This document shows, piece after piece, positions 18,206-27,026 of a stretch of 52,272 nucleotides of DNA; position 1 is the stretch's first letter, and each line of letters begins with the position of its first letter. The stretch is taken from assembly GCA_944384535.1 (NCBI GenBank), contig CALWTS010000010.1, forward strand, positions 68,651 through 120,922, in the 5' to 3' direction. The position numbers were made by a program, and so were the translations under genes. The notes below the pieces were generated by a model. That model did not search any database. It was given only the letters and a program-made list of their open reading frames with translations, and was not told the origin of the DNA. Source of the DNA: an uncultured Clostridia bacterium. Lineage in GTDB: Bacteria > Bacillota > Clostridia > Christensenellales > UBA1242.

Positions 18206-18940
18206 ATGAAAAGAATTTTGTTAAAAATTGAATATGATGGAAGTAGATATAGTGGATGGCAAAAACAACCAGAGAGAAAGACAATACAAGGTGAAATTGA
18301 AGATGCAATTTTTAGAAGTATTGGTGAGAAGGTTGAGGTTTTTGCAAGTGGAAGAACAGATGCTGGTGTTCATGCTTTTGGTCAAACTGCGCATTTTGAT
18401 TTAAATCTTCCTGTTCCTGTGTCTAAAATACCTCAAATTATAAATAATAATCTTCCAAAAGATATTTCAATAATACAGGTAAAAGAGGTGGAAGACAATT
18501 TTCATGCTAGGTTTTCTATTAAAAAGAAAACTTATTTATATAAAATATATAATTCAAGCGAAAAAAATGCCTTTATAGCATATAGAGCAGGTTGGATAAA
18601 AGAAAAGTTAAATATTTCAAAAATGAAAGAAATTTCAAATCTTTTAATTGGACAACATGATTTCAGAGGATTTTGTTCTAGTAACACAGCTACTCAAGAT
18701 TTTGTTAGAACCATTTTTGATATTAAAATCTACAAAAAAGATAATTATGTGTTTATTGAAGTTTGTGGAAGTGGATTTTTATACAATATGGTTAGGATAA
18801 TTGTTGGGACATTAGTTGATTATTCATTAGATAAGATTAATAAAGAGAATGTTTTATTAGCTTTAAATAATGGTAACAGAAACTTTAGCGGTCGCACTAT
18901 GCCAGCTGAAGGTCTTTATTTAAAAGAAACATTTTATTAA
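18206..18940 (+). CDS. truA: tRNA pseudouridine(38-40) synthase TruA
   Basis: 244 residues, the normal TruA length. It converts uridines 38-40 of the anticodon arm to pseudouridine. The N-terminal strand LLKIEYDGSRYSGWQKQP and the catalytic motif ASGRTDAGVHAFGQ (Asp near residue 52) are diagnostic, with GQHDFRGFCSS and SGFLYNMVRIIVGTL in the C-terminal half. An in-frame start at 18131 would add 25 residues, but that stretch contains the promoter. I therefore start at ATG 18206, where the family's N-terminus begins. The gene runs on its own promoter; alaS follows after 72 nt. Confidence 0.95.
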   Translation: MKRILLKIEYDGSRYSGWQKQPERKTIQGEIEDAIFRSIGEKVEVFASGRTDAGVHAFGQTAHFDLNLPVPVSKIPQIINNNLPKDISIIQVKEVEDNFHARFSIKKKTYLYKIYNSSEKNAFIAYRAGWIKEKLNISKMKEISNLLIGQHDFRGFCSSNTATQDFVRTIFDIKIYKKDNYVFIEVCGSGFLYNMVRIIVGTLVDYSLDKINKENVLLALNNGNRNFSGRTMPAEGLYLKETFY

Positions 18941-19012
18941 AATATGTTTTAAAATTATATTTGATTTTTAATTTTATGTGTGTTAAAATTTAGCTTGTAT
19001 TTGGAGAATAAT

Positions 19013-20830
19013 ATGAAAACAGAAAAAGAACTTAAAGAATTATGGATTAAATTTTTTACCGAACATGGATTTAAGAGAATTCCTGGATATTCCATTATAC
19101 CAGAGAATGATCCAACAGTTTTGTTTACTACAGCAGGAATGCATCCACTTGTTCCATACCTGTTGGGAGAACCTCATCCTTATGGTAATAAAATATTTGA
19201 TGTGCAAAGATGTATAAGAACTAACGACATTGACAGTGTAGGAGATAATAGTCATTTAACTTTTTTTGAAATGCTTGGAAACTGGACATTAGGTAGTTGT
19301 AATAAAAGAGAAATGATTAAATTAAGTTTTGAGTTTTTAACAAGTTCTGATTATTTAAATATTCCAGTTAATAAACTTGCAGTTAGTGTTTTTGCAGGAG
19401 ATGAAACAGCACCTAAAGATGAAGAGGCTTATAATGCATGGAAAGATTGTGGTGTTAAAGAAATTTTTTATTTAAACAAGGAACACAATTGGTGGGCTCT
19501 AGGTGGAGGTATAGGTCCATGCGGTCCTGATAGTGAAATGTTTTATGATACAGGTAAGCCAAAATGTTGTGAAACATGCTCTCCGGCATGTGATTGTGGA
19601 AAATATTTGGAAATATGGAATGATGTTTTTATGCAATATTTAGTAAAAGAAAGCGGAGGTAAAGTTGAAAAACTTAAGCATCCAAATATTGACACAGGAA
19701 TGGGATTTGAGAGAACTATTGCTGTTTTAAATGGAGTAAATAGTGTATATGACTTTGGGTGTTTAAGAAAAGTCATTGAATTTATAAATGATAAAGCTAA
19801 AGTTAAATATGAAGATAGTGAAAAAGCAGTTCGATCATATAGAATTATCACAGATCATTTGAGATCATCTGTGTTTATTTTAGGTGATGAGAGAGGAGTT
19901 GTTCCTTCAAATATTGGTCAGGGTTATATTTTAAGAAGATTTATTAGAAGATCTATAAATTGTGCAAGAAATATACAATTTGATTGTAAATATTTTTCTG
20001 ATATTGCTGATATTTATGTCGATGAATATGGCAAAGAATATGCTGACATTGATAAAAATAGAAATTTTATAAAAGATGAGTTACAAAAAGAAGTAGAAAA
20101 ATTTTCTAAGGCTATAGAAGAAGGGCATAGAGAGTTTAATAAAGTTATTCTAGGTATTGAAAAACATAAAGAATTTGCATTGAAAAATGGTGAAATAGTT
20201 GATAATGTAATTAGTGGCAAATCCGCCTTTAGACTTTATGATACTTTTGGTTTTCCGATTGAATTAACTAAAGAACTTGCTTTTGAACGAGGATATAAAG
20301 TAGATGAAGAAGACTTTAAAATAAAGTTTAAAGAACATCAAGAAAAGTCTAGGGTTGCATCAGCGGGGATTTTTAAAGGAGGATTAGCAGATTCTTCAAG
20401 ACAATCTGCATTTCTTCATACAGCAACGCATCTTCTTCTAGCTGCTTTACAAAAAAAATATGGTTTTGATGTAAAACAAAGAGGTTCAAATATCACTCCA
20501 GAAAGATTAAGATTTGATTTTAATTTAGATCATAAAATGACTCCTCAGGAAATTAAAGAAATAGAAGATTTTGTTAATAATGCTATACAACAAGAAATTC
20601 CCGTAAAGTGTGAAGTTATGTCAATAGAAGAGGCAAAAGAAAGTGGAGCGGAAGGGATTTTTACTAACAAATATGGTGAGGAAGTTAAAGTTTATACCAT
20701 TGGGCATATAAGTAAAGAAATTTGTGGTGGTCCTCATGCTGATAATACAAAAGAATTACATCATTTCAAAATTATTAAAGAAGAATCATCTTCAAGTGGA
20801 ATAAGAAGAATTAAAGCGATTTTGGATTAA
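19013..20830 (+). CDS. alaS: Alanyl-tRNA synthetase, short form without C-Ala domain
   Basis: 605 residues against about 870 in E. coli. It charges tRNA-Ala. The catalytic core is clear: PENDPTVLFTTAGMHPLVPYLLG, RCIRTNDID, HLTFFEMLGNW, then GPCGPDSEMFYDTG followed by an unusual Cys set (CCETCSPACDCGKYLEIWND), and NIDTGMGFERT. The editing domain is also present: HTATHLL near residue 477 and CGGPHADN near residue 578. The protein ends there, so the C-Ala oligomerisation and tRNA-binding domain is missing. The stop is clean and the gene is in good frame, so this looks like a natural short form. A GGAG site precedes ATG 19013; an in-frame upstream TTG is less likely. Confidence 0.93.
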   Translation: MKTEKELKELWIKFFTEHGFKRIPGYSIIPENDPTVLFTTAGMHPLVPYLLGEPHPYGNKIFDVQRCIRTNDIDSVGDNSHLTFFEMLGNWTLGSCNKREMIKLSFEFLTSSDYLNIPVNKLAVSVFAGDETAPKDEEAYNAWKDCGVKEIFYLNKEHNWWALGGGIGPCGPDSEMFYDTGKPKCCETCSPACDCGKYLEIWNDVFMQYLVKESGGKVEKLKHPNIDTGMGFERTIAVLNGVNSVYDFGCLRKVIEFINDKAKVKYEDSEKAVRSYRIITDHLRSSVFILGDERGVVPSNIGQGYILRRFIRRSINCARNIQFDCKYFSDIADIYVDEYGKEYADIDKNRNFIKDELQKEVEKFSKAIEEGHREFNKVILGIEKHKEFALKNGEIVDNVISGKSAFRLYDTFGFPIELTKELAFERGYKVDEEDFKIKFKEHQEKSRVASAGIFKGGLADSSRQSAFLHTATHLLLAALQKKYGFDVKQRGSNITPERLRFDFNLDHKMTPQEIKEIEDFVNNAIQQEIPVKCEVMSIEEAKESGAEGIFTNKYGEEVKVYTIGHISKEICGGPHADNTKELHHFKIIKEESSSSGIRRIKAILD

Positions 20831-20846
20831 TTATTTATTCTAATTA

Positions 20847-20875
20847 TTGAAATTATATTTATACTATGATATAAT
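20847..20875 (+). promoter_or_regulatory. Promoter for the 20896 gene
   Basis: TTGAAA (20847-20852), a 17-nt spacer, TATAAT (20870-20875) with an extended TG. A GGAGG ribosome site follows before the ATG. Confidence 0.75.
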
Positions 20876-20895
20876 GTTACTGAAGTGGAGGTCTT

Positions 20896-22332
20896 ATGGC
20901 TGGAGGAAATGTAAAAAAAGGATTTGCAACCTACCTTTTTATACTTTTATTAATAATTGTAGCAGCATTTTTGTTAGTTGTTGTTATAATGCTTTTTTCG
21001 CCTTTCAAAAATATTCTTGGTTTTCAATACTTTTTCTACAATGTAGAAGATTATAATTACAGTGTTACGACAACTAAAAATAGTGAAGATGCAATTGATT
21101 TTACTACAATAAAACAAATTAATGTTGAAAGTGATTATGCATCAGTGCAAGTTTCTCGTTATGTTCAAATAGATACGATTGCTATTAGAATATCTAATAA
21201 TGCAAAAGGTTTTGCAAAATCAGATCAAGATACAAGTTTTAGTTATGAAATTGCTTATGATCAGGATGATAAATCTATAATTAACATTTCAATTAAAGAA
21301 CCTAGTGGGTTTTTGTTTTTCACAAAAGATATATCTGTGGAAATTCTTATTCCTAGTAAAAGTACTTATACTCTTGAGAATATTACACTTAATGTAAATA
21401 ATACTTCAGGTGATGTTTTAATTGGATCAATTAATCCTGTGTCTTCTGGGGAAGTTAATGTAGGGGTTGGTTCAATTAATGTAAAAACTATTTCGGGAGA
21501 TTTTATTATTTTCCCATACATTGATAATAGTTTAAATAATGTTTTCATAAAAACAGAAAGTGGTGCTGTTGATGTTAGGGCAGATTTAACTATAAAAAAT
21601 TCATTTAAAGTATTTGCTGATAATAGTAAAATTGAGATAAAAGATTTAACTATGGAAAATACAAGTGAAAGTTTGGTTTTAAATATCAATAATAGCAAGT
21701 TTTTTTCAGAAACTATAACAGGTGATATTTCTCTTGTAATGAAAAGTGGCTATATCGAGATGGACGTGCTGAATGGTTCAATTAATGCAAATGACGCTGT
21801 TCAGCAGATGGAGAGTGCTTCTATAAGAATTAATCATATAAATGGAGGAAATGTGAGTCTTCCTTACGCAAATAATTCTTATGTAAACATTAGAAAAGTT
21901 TCGACTAAAGAAGATGGTACAAAAGGACAAATTTATATTCATGCTACAACAGGAACTATAATTTTGGAAGAAATTTATGCTGAAAGTTGGATAGAATCAA
22001 CCTCTGGGAATGTTACCGTACACACATATTCTGATGATGTGTCAATAAAAACAACAAGTGGACATATTGATTTAACTTACGAAAGTTCAAAGATTGATAA
22101 TCAACTTGATCTTCAATCAGAAAATGGACAAATTGATATTTCTTTAAGAAGCGATTTAGCATTTGTATTAGAAATTTATAACTTAAATGGAGATTTAAGG
22201 GACTCTTCAAATATAGATTTTGATTTTTATAATGGAGAATTTAACAATCCTTTAGTAGTTAATAATGGAACGAAGGTTATGAAAATTGTTTCAAATGGAA
22301 AAATTATATTAGGATTATTAAATATTAATTAA
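20896..22332 (+). CDS. Membrane-anchored DUF4097-like beta-solenoid protein
   Basis: 478 residues. One strong membrane helix (about 10-35) is followed by a long region of short repeats in the pattern SGD/SGx-hydrophobic-x-hydrophobic: TSGDVLIGSI, ISGDFIIFPY, ESGAVDVRAD, SGNVTVHTY and TSGHIDLTYE. This is the DUF4097 type of adhesin-like beta-helix. The function of the family is not settled; a role in envelope-stress sensing or as a surface scaffold is a guess. The start is set by GGAGG eight nt upstream. The gene is flanked by its own promoter and terminator. Confidence 0.8.
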   Translation: MAGGNVKKGFATYLFILLLIIVAAFLLVVVIMLFSPFKNILGFQYFFYNVEDYNYSVTTTKNSEDAIDFTTIKQINVESDYASVQVSRYVQIDTIAIRISNNAKGFAKSDQDTSFSYEIAYDQDDKSIINISIKEPSGFLFFTKDISVEILIPSKSTYTLENITLNVNNTSGDVLIGSINPVSSGEVNVGVGSINVKTISGDFIIFPYIDNSLNNVFIKTESGAVDVRADLTIKNSFKVFADNSKIEIKDLTMENTSESLVLNINNSKFFSETITGDISLVMKSGYIEMDVLNGSINANDAVQQMESASIRINHINGGNVSLPYANNSYVNIRKVSTKEDGTKGQIYIHATTGTIILEEIYAESWIESTSGNVTVHTYSDDVSIKTTSGHIDLTYESSKIDNQLDLQSENGQIDISLRSDLAFVLEIYNLNGDLRDSSNIDFDFYNGEFNNPLVVNNGTKVMKIVSNGKIILGLLNIN

Positions 22333-22333
22333 A

Positions 22334-22366
22334 AAAAATAAAAGCTCTCAGGCTTTTATTTTTTTA
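22334..22366 (+). terminator. Intrinsic terminator
   Basis: The stem AATAAAAGC/GCTTTTATT with loop TCTCAG and a following T run. Confidence 0.9.
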
Positions 22367-22374
22367 ATTATTTA

Positions 22375-22403
22375 TTGCTTGTAAATTTAAATTTTGTTAT
22401 AAT
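22375..22403 (+). promoter_or_regulatory. Promoter of the nuclease/ATPase operon
   Basis: TTGCTT (22375-22380), a 17-nt spacer, TATAAT (22398-22403) with extended TG. Transcription would start about 10 nt before the ATG, just leaving room for an AGAGG ribosome site. Confidence 0.7.
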
Positions 22404-22419
22404 AGTTTTAGAGGTTCAA

Positions 22420-23463
22420 ATGAAAGTTCTACATATTTCTGATTTACATTTAGGTGCAAAAAATTTAAAATTAACACCAGAAAAACAGTCATTTTTAAAA
22501 AGTGAAAACTCTATTTTAGTTGAAAATTTGTTTGAAAAGGCAAAAGAAGATGTTGATGTTATTTTGATATGTGGAGATTTATTCCACTCAAAAAGTGTTT
22601 CAAGTAAAATTAAGGAATCTTTTTTCAAAGCGGTTGAAAATTTTTCAAAACCAGTTGTTTATATAAAAGGTAATCATGATGAAAATTTTAATTTTTTAAA
22701 TGTTCCAAGCAATTTCATTATTTTAGATAATACTAATCCAACATTAAATATTGATAATGTAGTTTTTTGGGGTATGGTAGATCAATCAATTTATGAAAAA
22801 AAATTTAATGAGACAAAAACCAATATTTTACTTTTACATGGTAATATAGAAAATCATTCGGATAATGATTTTGTAGATGTTGAAAGATTTCTCCATTACC
22901 CATTTGATTACGTTGCTATGGGTCATATTCATCAATATAAAGTTTTGAATATAATTGGAAGATTTTATGTTTATTGTGGAAGCCTTTTTTCTAACGGATT
23001 TGATGAATGTGGACCAAAAGGATATGTTGAATTAATAATAGATGGTAAAAATTGTATACATAAATTTGTTCCTTATTCTAAAAGATGTTATAGAATATGC
23101 GAGTGTAATATAACTGAAATTAACAATTATAACCAACTTATAAATAAGATAAATCAAGAACTTATAATTGGACATTTTTCTAAAGATGATTTAATAAAGG
23201 TTGTTTTGACAGGTTATTTTGAAGAAAACTTTGAAAAAAATATTGATTTAATTGTTAATGAATTCAATGATTATTTTTATTTTGAGATAGAAGACAAGTC
23301 TAAGTTAAAGATTGATCTGGAAAAATTAAAAAATGAAAAATTATCTTTCAAAGCCGAATTTATAGAGATTGTTGAATCACAAAATGATTTAGATGATCAA
23401 GATAAAAATAAAATTTGTCAACTAGGAATTGAAGCTTTAAAAGGAGATGATTTATCAATATGA
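22420..23463 (+). CDS. SbcD/YhaO-like DNA repair phosphoesterase
   Basis: 347 residues, a calcineurin-like metallophosphoesterase. All metal motifs are present in order: ISDLHLGAK, ICGDLFHS, KGNHDENF, LLHGNI and MGHIHQY. Their spacing matches SbcD, Mre11 and YhaO nucleases. Such enzymes cut DNA ends or hairpins with an SMC-like ATPase partner, which here is the next gene, overlapping by ATGA. I start at ATG 22420 because the family N-terminus (MKVLHISDLHLG) begins there; an in-frame TTG at 22375 lies in the promoter. It is more like YhaO than classical SbcD because the partner is short and membrane-spanning. Confidence 0.88.
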   Translation: MKVLHISDLHLGAKNLKLTPEKQSFLKSENSILVENLFEKAKEDVDVILICGDLFHSKSVSSKIKESFFKAVENFSKPVVYIKGNHDENFNFLNVPSNFIILDNTNPTLNIDNVVFWGMVDQSIYEKKFNETKTNILLLHGNIENHSDNDFVDVERFLHYPFDYVAMGHIHQYKVLNIIGRFYVYCGSLFSNGFDECGPKGYVELIIDGKNCIHKFVPYSKRCYRICECNITEINNYNQLINKINQELIIGHFSKDDLIKVVLTGYFEENFEKNIDLIVNEFNDYFYFEIEDKSKLKIDLEKLKNEKLSFKAEFIEIVESQNDLDDQDKNKICQLGIEALKGDDLSI

Positions 23464-25247
23464 TAATTACAAAAATACATGTTGAAAATTTTGGTAAATT
23501 AAACAATCTAAATATGGATTTGGTTGAAGGATTAAATCAAATTTATAAAGAAAATGGATGGGGGAAAACGTCTTTATCAAACTTTATTAAAGCGATGTTG
23601 TATGGAATGCCTGCTAAATCTAGAGGAGAAATTTTTAATTATGACAGAACAAAATATATGCCATGGCAAGGAGGAAAATACGGAGGCTTTATTGAGTTTG
23701 AAGCTTTTAATAAAAAATACAGACTTACCAGGTTTTTTGGAAAAACTCCAGAATTTGATTCTTTGGAAATTTTAGATTTAACGACTAACCAAACTTTAGA
23801 AAGACCTAATGAAGAAATTGGCGATATTCTCTTTAAAGTAGGAAAAGAATCATTTGAAGTAACAGCATTTTTTCCTCAATTAAAATTTGCTAGCACCACA
23901 AATGCTCAAATTACAGCGAATTTAACTGGAGTTGATAAATTTCAAAATGATTTATCAAATTTTAATAATGCAATAAAAATTATAGACAATAAAATTTTAA
24001 GTTTAAAAAAAGAAAAACCTAAAAAAGAAAATATTGATAATCTAAAAAGAAAAATTACAGAAAATAAAACATTATTAGATGATCAAAATCAAAAGATCAT
24101 CGAATTAAAACAACAATTGAAGGTATATGAGGAAGATTTAAAAATTAATAATGAATTATTACTAGAAGCAAAAGAAAAAAATTTATCAGAACAAACTGGC
24201 TTTGATAAAAAATTAAATATTGAAGAGAATATAAAAAATAAAACATTATTAATGAATGAATATTTGACTAAAAAAAATGAAATCTTACAAAACGAAAAAT
24301 TGGAAATTGAAAAAGGAAATTCTAATGAAAAAATAAAGTCGATAAAAAATTTAATGATTACAGTAGTTTTAGTTTTGGGTTTATGTTTATTAGGAACTTT
24401 ATGTCTATCAGTTATGAATATTTTTACAGCTACTATATTTATTGTATTGCTTTCTTTGTTTGTCTTATCTCTAATAGTTATAGAATTATTACTTTTTTTT
24501 AAATTAAAAAAAATAAAAAAACAATTTACTTCAAACAAATTAGACTCTTATAAAATTGATCTTAAAAATATTGAGGAAGATATCTCTAAATTAAATAGTG
24601 AAATAGACATATTAAATAAGGAATATCAAAATATTAAACAATTTTCCAATCCAGAAAGAAAAAATATTGAAGATTATGAGGGAAAGTGTAATTTAATAAA
24701 TTTTGAAATATTAAATGTTAATAATTCTATTGAAAATTTAAAGAAAGATTTAGATTCTTCAATTGAAATTAATGATAAATTACAACAAAATTTTGATGAA
24801 ATGACAAATTTATCACAAATTTTTGATAAAAAATTGCATATTTTAAATTTGACTAAGAATTTTATGATTAAAGCAAGAGAAAATGTTTCGCAAAGATTTA
24901 TTGTTCCAATCAACCAAATGTTTAGTAATATATTAAATAAATTTAACTTGCAGAATAAGACATTTGTTATTGATACAGAATGGAATGTAAAAGAAAACAC
25001 TAATTATGGAAGCAAAGAATTTCAATATTCATCACAAGGGTTACAAGATATTATTTCCCTTTGTCAAAGACTTAGTCTTATTTCTCAAGTTTATAAAAAA
25101 GAAAAACCTATTATAATTTTAGATGATACTTTTGTAAATTTAGATGATAAAAAAAGTTTAATAGCAAAAGAAATAGTAAAAGAATTTTCCAAAAATTATC
25201 AAATACTTTATATTTGTTGCAATATTAGAAATGTAATAGAAGCATGA
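23460..25247 (+). CDS. YhaN/SbcC-like ATPase with coiled coils and a central membrane hairpin
   Basis: 595 residues. The head starts at ITKIHVENFGKLNNL with a P-loop ENGWGKTSL near residue 33, which lacks the first Gly of the usual motif. Coiled coil covers about 190-295. Then come two membrane helices (about 297-350), a second coiled coil and the C-terminal head with a Q-rich signature (SSQGLQDIISLCQRL) and Walker B (PIIILDDTFVNLDD). SbcC and Rad50 heads lack membrane segments, whereas YhaN-type proteins have them. It probably works with the phosphoesterase upstream at the membrane. The ATG overlaps the previous stop (ATGA). The gene is much shorter than SbcC (about 1000 residues). Confidence 0.85.
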   Translation: MIITKIHVENFGKLNNLNMDLVEGLNQIYKENGWGKTSLSNFIKAMLYGMPAKSRGEIFNYDRTKYMPWQGGKYGGFIEFEAFNKKYRLTRFFGKTPEFDSLEILDLTTNQTLERPNEEIGDILFKVGKESFEVTAFFPQLKFASTTNAQITANLTGVDKFQNDLSNFNNAIKIIDNKILSLKKEKPKKENIDNLKRKITENKTLLDDQNQKIIELKQQLKVYEEDLKINNELLLEAKEKNLSEQTGFDKKLNIEENIKNKTLLMNEYLTKKNEILQNEKLEIEKGNSNEKIKSIKNLMITVVLVLGLCLLGTLCLSVMNIFTATIFIVLLSLFVLSLIVIELLLFFKLKKIKKQFTSNKLDSYKIDLKNIEEDISKLNSEIDILNKEYQNIKQFSNPERKNIEDYEGKCNLINFEILNVNNSIENLKKDLDSSIEINDKLQQNFDEMTNLSQIFDKKLHILNLTKNFMIKARENVSQRFIVPINQMFSNILNKFNLQNKTFVIDTEWNVKENTNYGSKEFQYSSQGLQDIISLCQRLSLISQVYKKEKPIIILDDTFVNLDDKKSLIAKEIVKEFSKNYQILYICCNIRNVIEA

Positions 25248-25273
25248 AATTATTTTATAAAAGGAGTTTAAAA

Positions 25274-26008
25274 ATGTCAGAAATTGGTTATGAAGAATTA
25301 TTTGAATTAATTAAATTTTGTTGTTATAAATGTAAAAGAATCGGAACAAATATATTAAAGAGGAGAAGGATAACTATTGAGAATTCTCAAAATTCAAACA
25401 CACAAAAAATTATTTATGGTGATGTTTATTCTTATGGAAAAAGTTTAGTGATAAGTCATAATGAATTTGACAATCCGGATAATTGGGATGTATTTTTAAA
25501 ATACATAAAACCTGGTACTGATGAGATTATAGAAATAAATGGATTAATTAATATTGAACAAAATTTTGAAGCTAAAGAAATCTTAATAGATATTTTAAAT
25601 AAATTCTTTTTGAGAAAGGAAGGTGAAATATTTATAGTTCGAGGAATTGGCTTGGATTTTGGGGGAAAAGACTATGTCTGTAGAGCTAATATAGCTGCTT
25701 TTGTTGAAAGTAAAGAAGCTGGAGAGAGAGTAGTTGAAATGTTTAGAAGAAATACTAATTGTACTGAAAAAGCGAAAAAGAATATGTATTGCTTTGTTGA
25801 TGGAGGTGATCCGGCTTGGTTAGATTATAGATATTTTGAGCCAAATTGGATTCAGGTTAAAGTCGGAGCATGTGATGAACATAAAAAATGTTTAGAAAAC
25901 CTGTATAATTTAGTGTTAGAGAATGATAATATTATAACAGATGATATTATTATCAAAGCGCAACAAGAAAGTTGTAAAAATTTAGATAGTGAAGGAATAG
26001 AAAAATAA
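25274..26008 (+). CDS. Unknown protein
   Basis: 244 residues; not recognised. It is soluble, with no signal or membrane helix. Visible features: an early basic Cys-containing stretch (FCCYKCKRIGTNILKRRR), an acidic middle, a Gly-rich strand-turn (IVRGIGLDFGGKDYVC) and a motif-like CFVDGGDPAWLDYRYFEPNWIQVKVG. A start at 25244 overlaps the previous stop (ATGA), but an AAAGGAG site lies just before ATG 25274, so I prefer the latter. It is the third gene of the phosphoesterase/ATPase operon, so a link to that pair is possible by context only. Confidence 0.65.
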   Translation: MSEIGYEELFELIKFCCYKCKRIGTNILKRRRITIENSQNSNTQKIIYGDVYSYGKSLVISHNEFDNPDNWDVFLKYIKPGTDEIIEINGLINIEQNFEAKEILIDILNKFFLRKEGEIFIVRGIGLDFGGKDYVCRANIAAFVESKEAGERVVEMFRRNTNCTEKAKKNMYCFVDGGDPAWLDYRYFEPNWIQVKVGACDEHKKCLENLYNLVLENDNIITDDIIIKAQQESCKNLDSEGIEK

Positions 26009-26038
26009 AAAAAAGAACACGAACCATGTTCTTTTTTT
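26009..26038. terminator. Bidirectional terminator
   Basis: The stem AAAAGAACA/TGTTCTTTT has A and T tracts on both sides. It ends the + operon and, on the other strand, the Gly-Cys-Leu tRNA unit. Confidence 0.85.
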
Positions 26039-26040
26039 AT

Positions 26041-26126
26041 TGGTGCTGGTGGTGGGAGTCGAACCCACACGGTGTTGCCACCTCAGGATTTTAAGTCCTG
26101 TGCGTCTGCCATTCCGCCACACCAGC
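26041..26126 (-). tRNA. tRNA-Leu (anticodon UAA)
   Basis: 86 nt with a long variable arm, as expected for class II. The acceptor is GCTGGTG/CACCAGC, then A and encoded CCA. The anticodon stem CAGGA/TCCTG holds the loop CUUAAAA, giving UAA. Confidence 0.95.
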
Positions 26127-26157
26127 ATATTGAAGATTTTATCTTCAGTGATTTTTA

Positions 26158-26232
26158 TGGAGGTACCACCCGGATTTGAACCGGGGAATAAAGGTTTTGC
26201 AGACCTTGGCCTTACCGCTTGGCGATGGTACC
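26158..26232 (-). tRNA. tRNA-Cys (anticodon GCA)
   Basis: 75 nt. The acceptor is GGTACCA/TGGTACC with discriminator U, typical for Cys, and encoded CCA. The anticodon loop CUGCAAA gives GCA. Confidence 0.95.
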
Positions 26233-26236
26233 ATTC

Positions 26237-26311
26237 TGGAGCGGAAGACGGGATTCGAACCCGCGACATTTGCCTTGGCAAGGCAACGCTCTACCACTGA
26301 GCCACTCCCGC
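26237..26311 (-). tRNA. tRNA-Gly (anticodon GCC)
   Basis: 75 nt. The acceptor begins GCGGGAG and the 3' side ends CTTCCGC-U-CCA; one pair in the stem is weak. The anticodon stem TTGCC/GGCAA holds UUGCCAA, giving GCC. It is first in the Gly-Cys-Leu transcript, with only 4 nt between its CCA and the tRNA-Cys start. Confidence 0.94.
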
Positions 26312-26443
26312 AAATGAGATGATATAATATAATTATATGCGATAAGTAAGGTTTGCTTTAATAATATAACAAAAAATTTTTAAAAAATCAACTGTTTTTA
26401 ATATTTTTTTATAAATTGTTAAATCGTATTTATACAAATTTAT

Positions 26444-26472
26444 TTGACACATTATTAAAATAATGTTAATAT
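26444..26472 (+). promoter_or_regulatory. Promoter of the nfeD-SPFH operon
   Basis: TTGACA (26444-26449), a 17-nt spacer, TAATAT (26467-26472). The 26312-26443 stretch before it holds nothing clear except AT-rich DNA that must include the minus-strand tRNA promoter. Confidence 0.8.
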
Positions 26473-26510
26473 AAGAATAAAGAAGATTTCCTTGTTTAGG
26501 AGGATTAATT

Positions 26511-27026
26511 ATGGAGTTTATGTTTTGGGTTTGGCTTGGAGTTATTGCTGTTACCCTTATCATTGAAATCATTACACTTGATTTGGTTTCTATTTGGTTT
26601 TCAATTGGTGGAATTATCCCATTTATTTTGTCGGCTATTGGAGGTATTGCTATAGAAATACAAATAGCGGTATTTGTAGTAGTTTCCGCCTTATTAATTA
26701 TATTTATAAGAAAATACGCACAAAGGTTATTGTTTAAAAATATGAATTTGAAAACAAACGTTGACGCATTAATTGGTAAAAGATGTAAACTGATTGATCC
26801 CGTTGAATTAGAAAAAAATGGAAGTGCCAAGATAAATGGTATTGTTTGGTCCGTATCGACTGAAGATTCTACTGAAATTAAAAGTGGTGCACTGGTTGAA
26901 GTTATTGAAGTTTCTGGTAATAAACTGATTGTCAAAGAAATACAAAGTGAAGAAGATAAAGAAAAATCAAAAGATCAAATTGATGAATCAACTAACAAAG
27001 AAGAAATAAAGGGGGACAACAAATAA
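26511..27026 (+). CDS. NfeD-like membrane protein
   Basis: 171 residues of the short NfeD type without the ClpP-like protease part. Two or three membrane helices fill residues 1-72. A soluble OB-fold-like domain follows (NVDALIGKRCKL...NGIVWSVSTEDSTEIKSGALVEVIEVSGNKLIV), the hallmark of NfeD. The last 25 residues are charged. NfeD proteins act with SPFH/stomatin partners in membrane microdomains, and that partner is the next gene. The ribosome site is a strong AGGAGG, and the stop overlaps the next start by one base (TAATG). Confidence 0.9.
   Translation: MEFMFWVWLGVIAVTLIIEIITLDLVSIWFSIGGIIPFILSAIGGIAIEIQIAVFVVVSALLIIFIRKYAQRLLFKNMNLKTNVDALIGKRCKLIDPVELEKNGSAKINGIVWSVSTEDSTEIKSGALVEVIEVSGNKLIVKEIQSEEDKEKSKDQIDESTNKEEIKGDNK

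Noticed and set aside
18941..19012. T-box or other riboswitch before alaS (and before valS at 29115-29210)
   Set aside because: The gaps are too short and lack a T-box sequence or terminator/antiterminator pair.
25852..26300. Reading frames on both strands across the Gly-Cys-Leu tRNA genes (for example VEPT- and WVRLPPPAP-like peptides)
   Set aside because: They are translations of tRNA genes, a well-known source of false proteins, and have no ribosome site.
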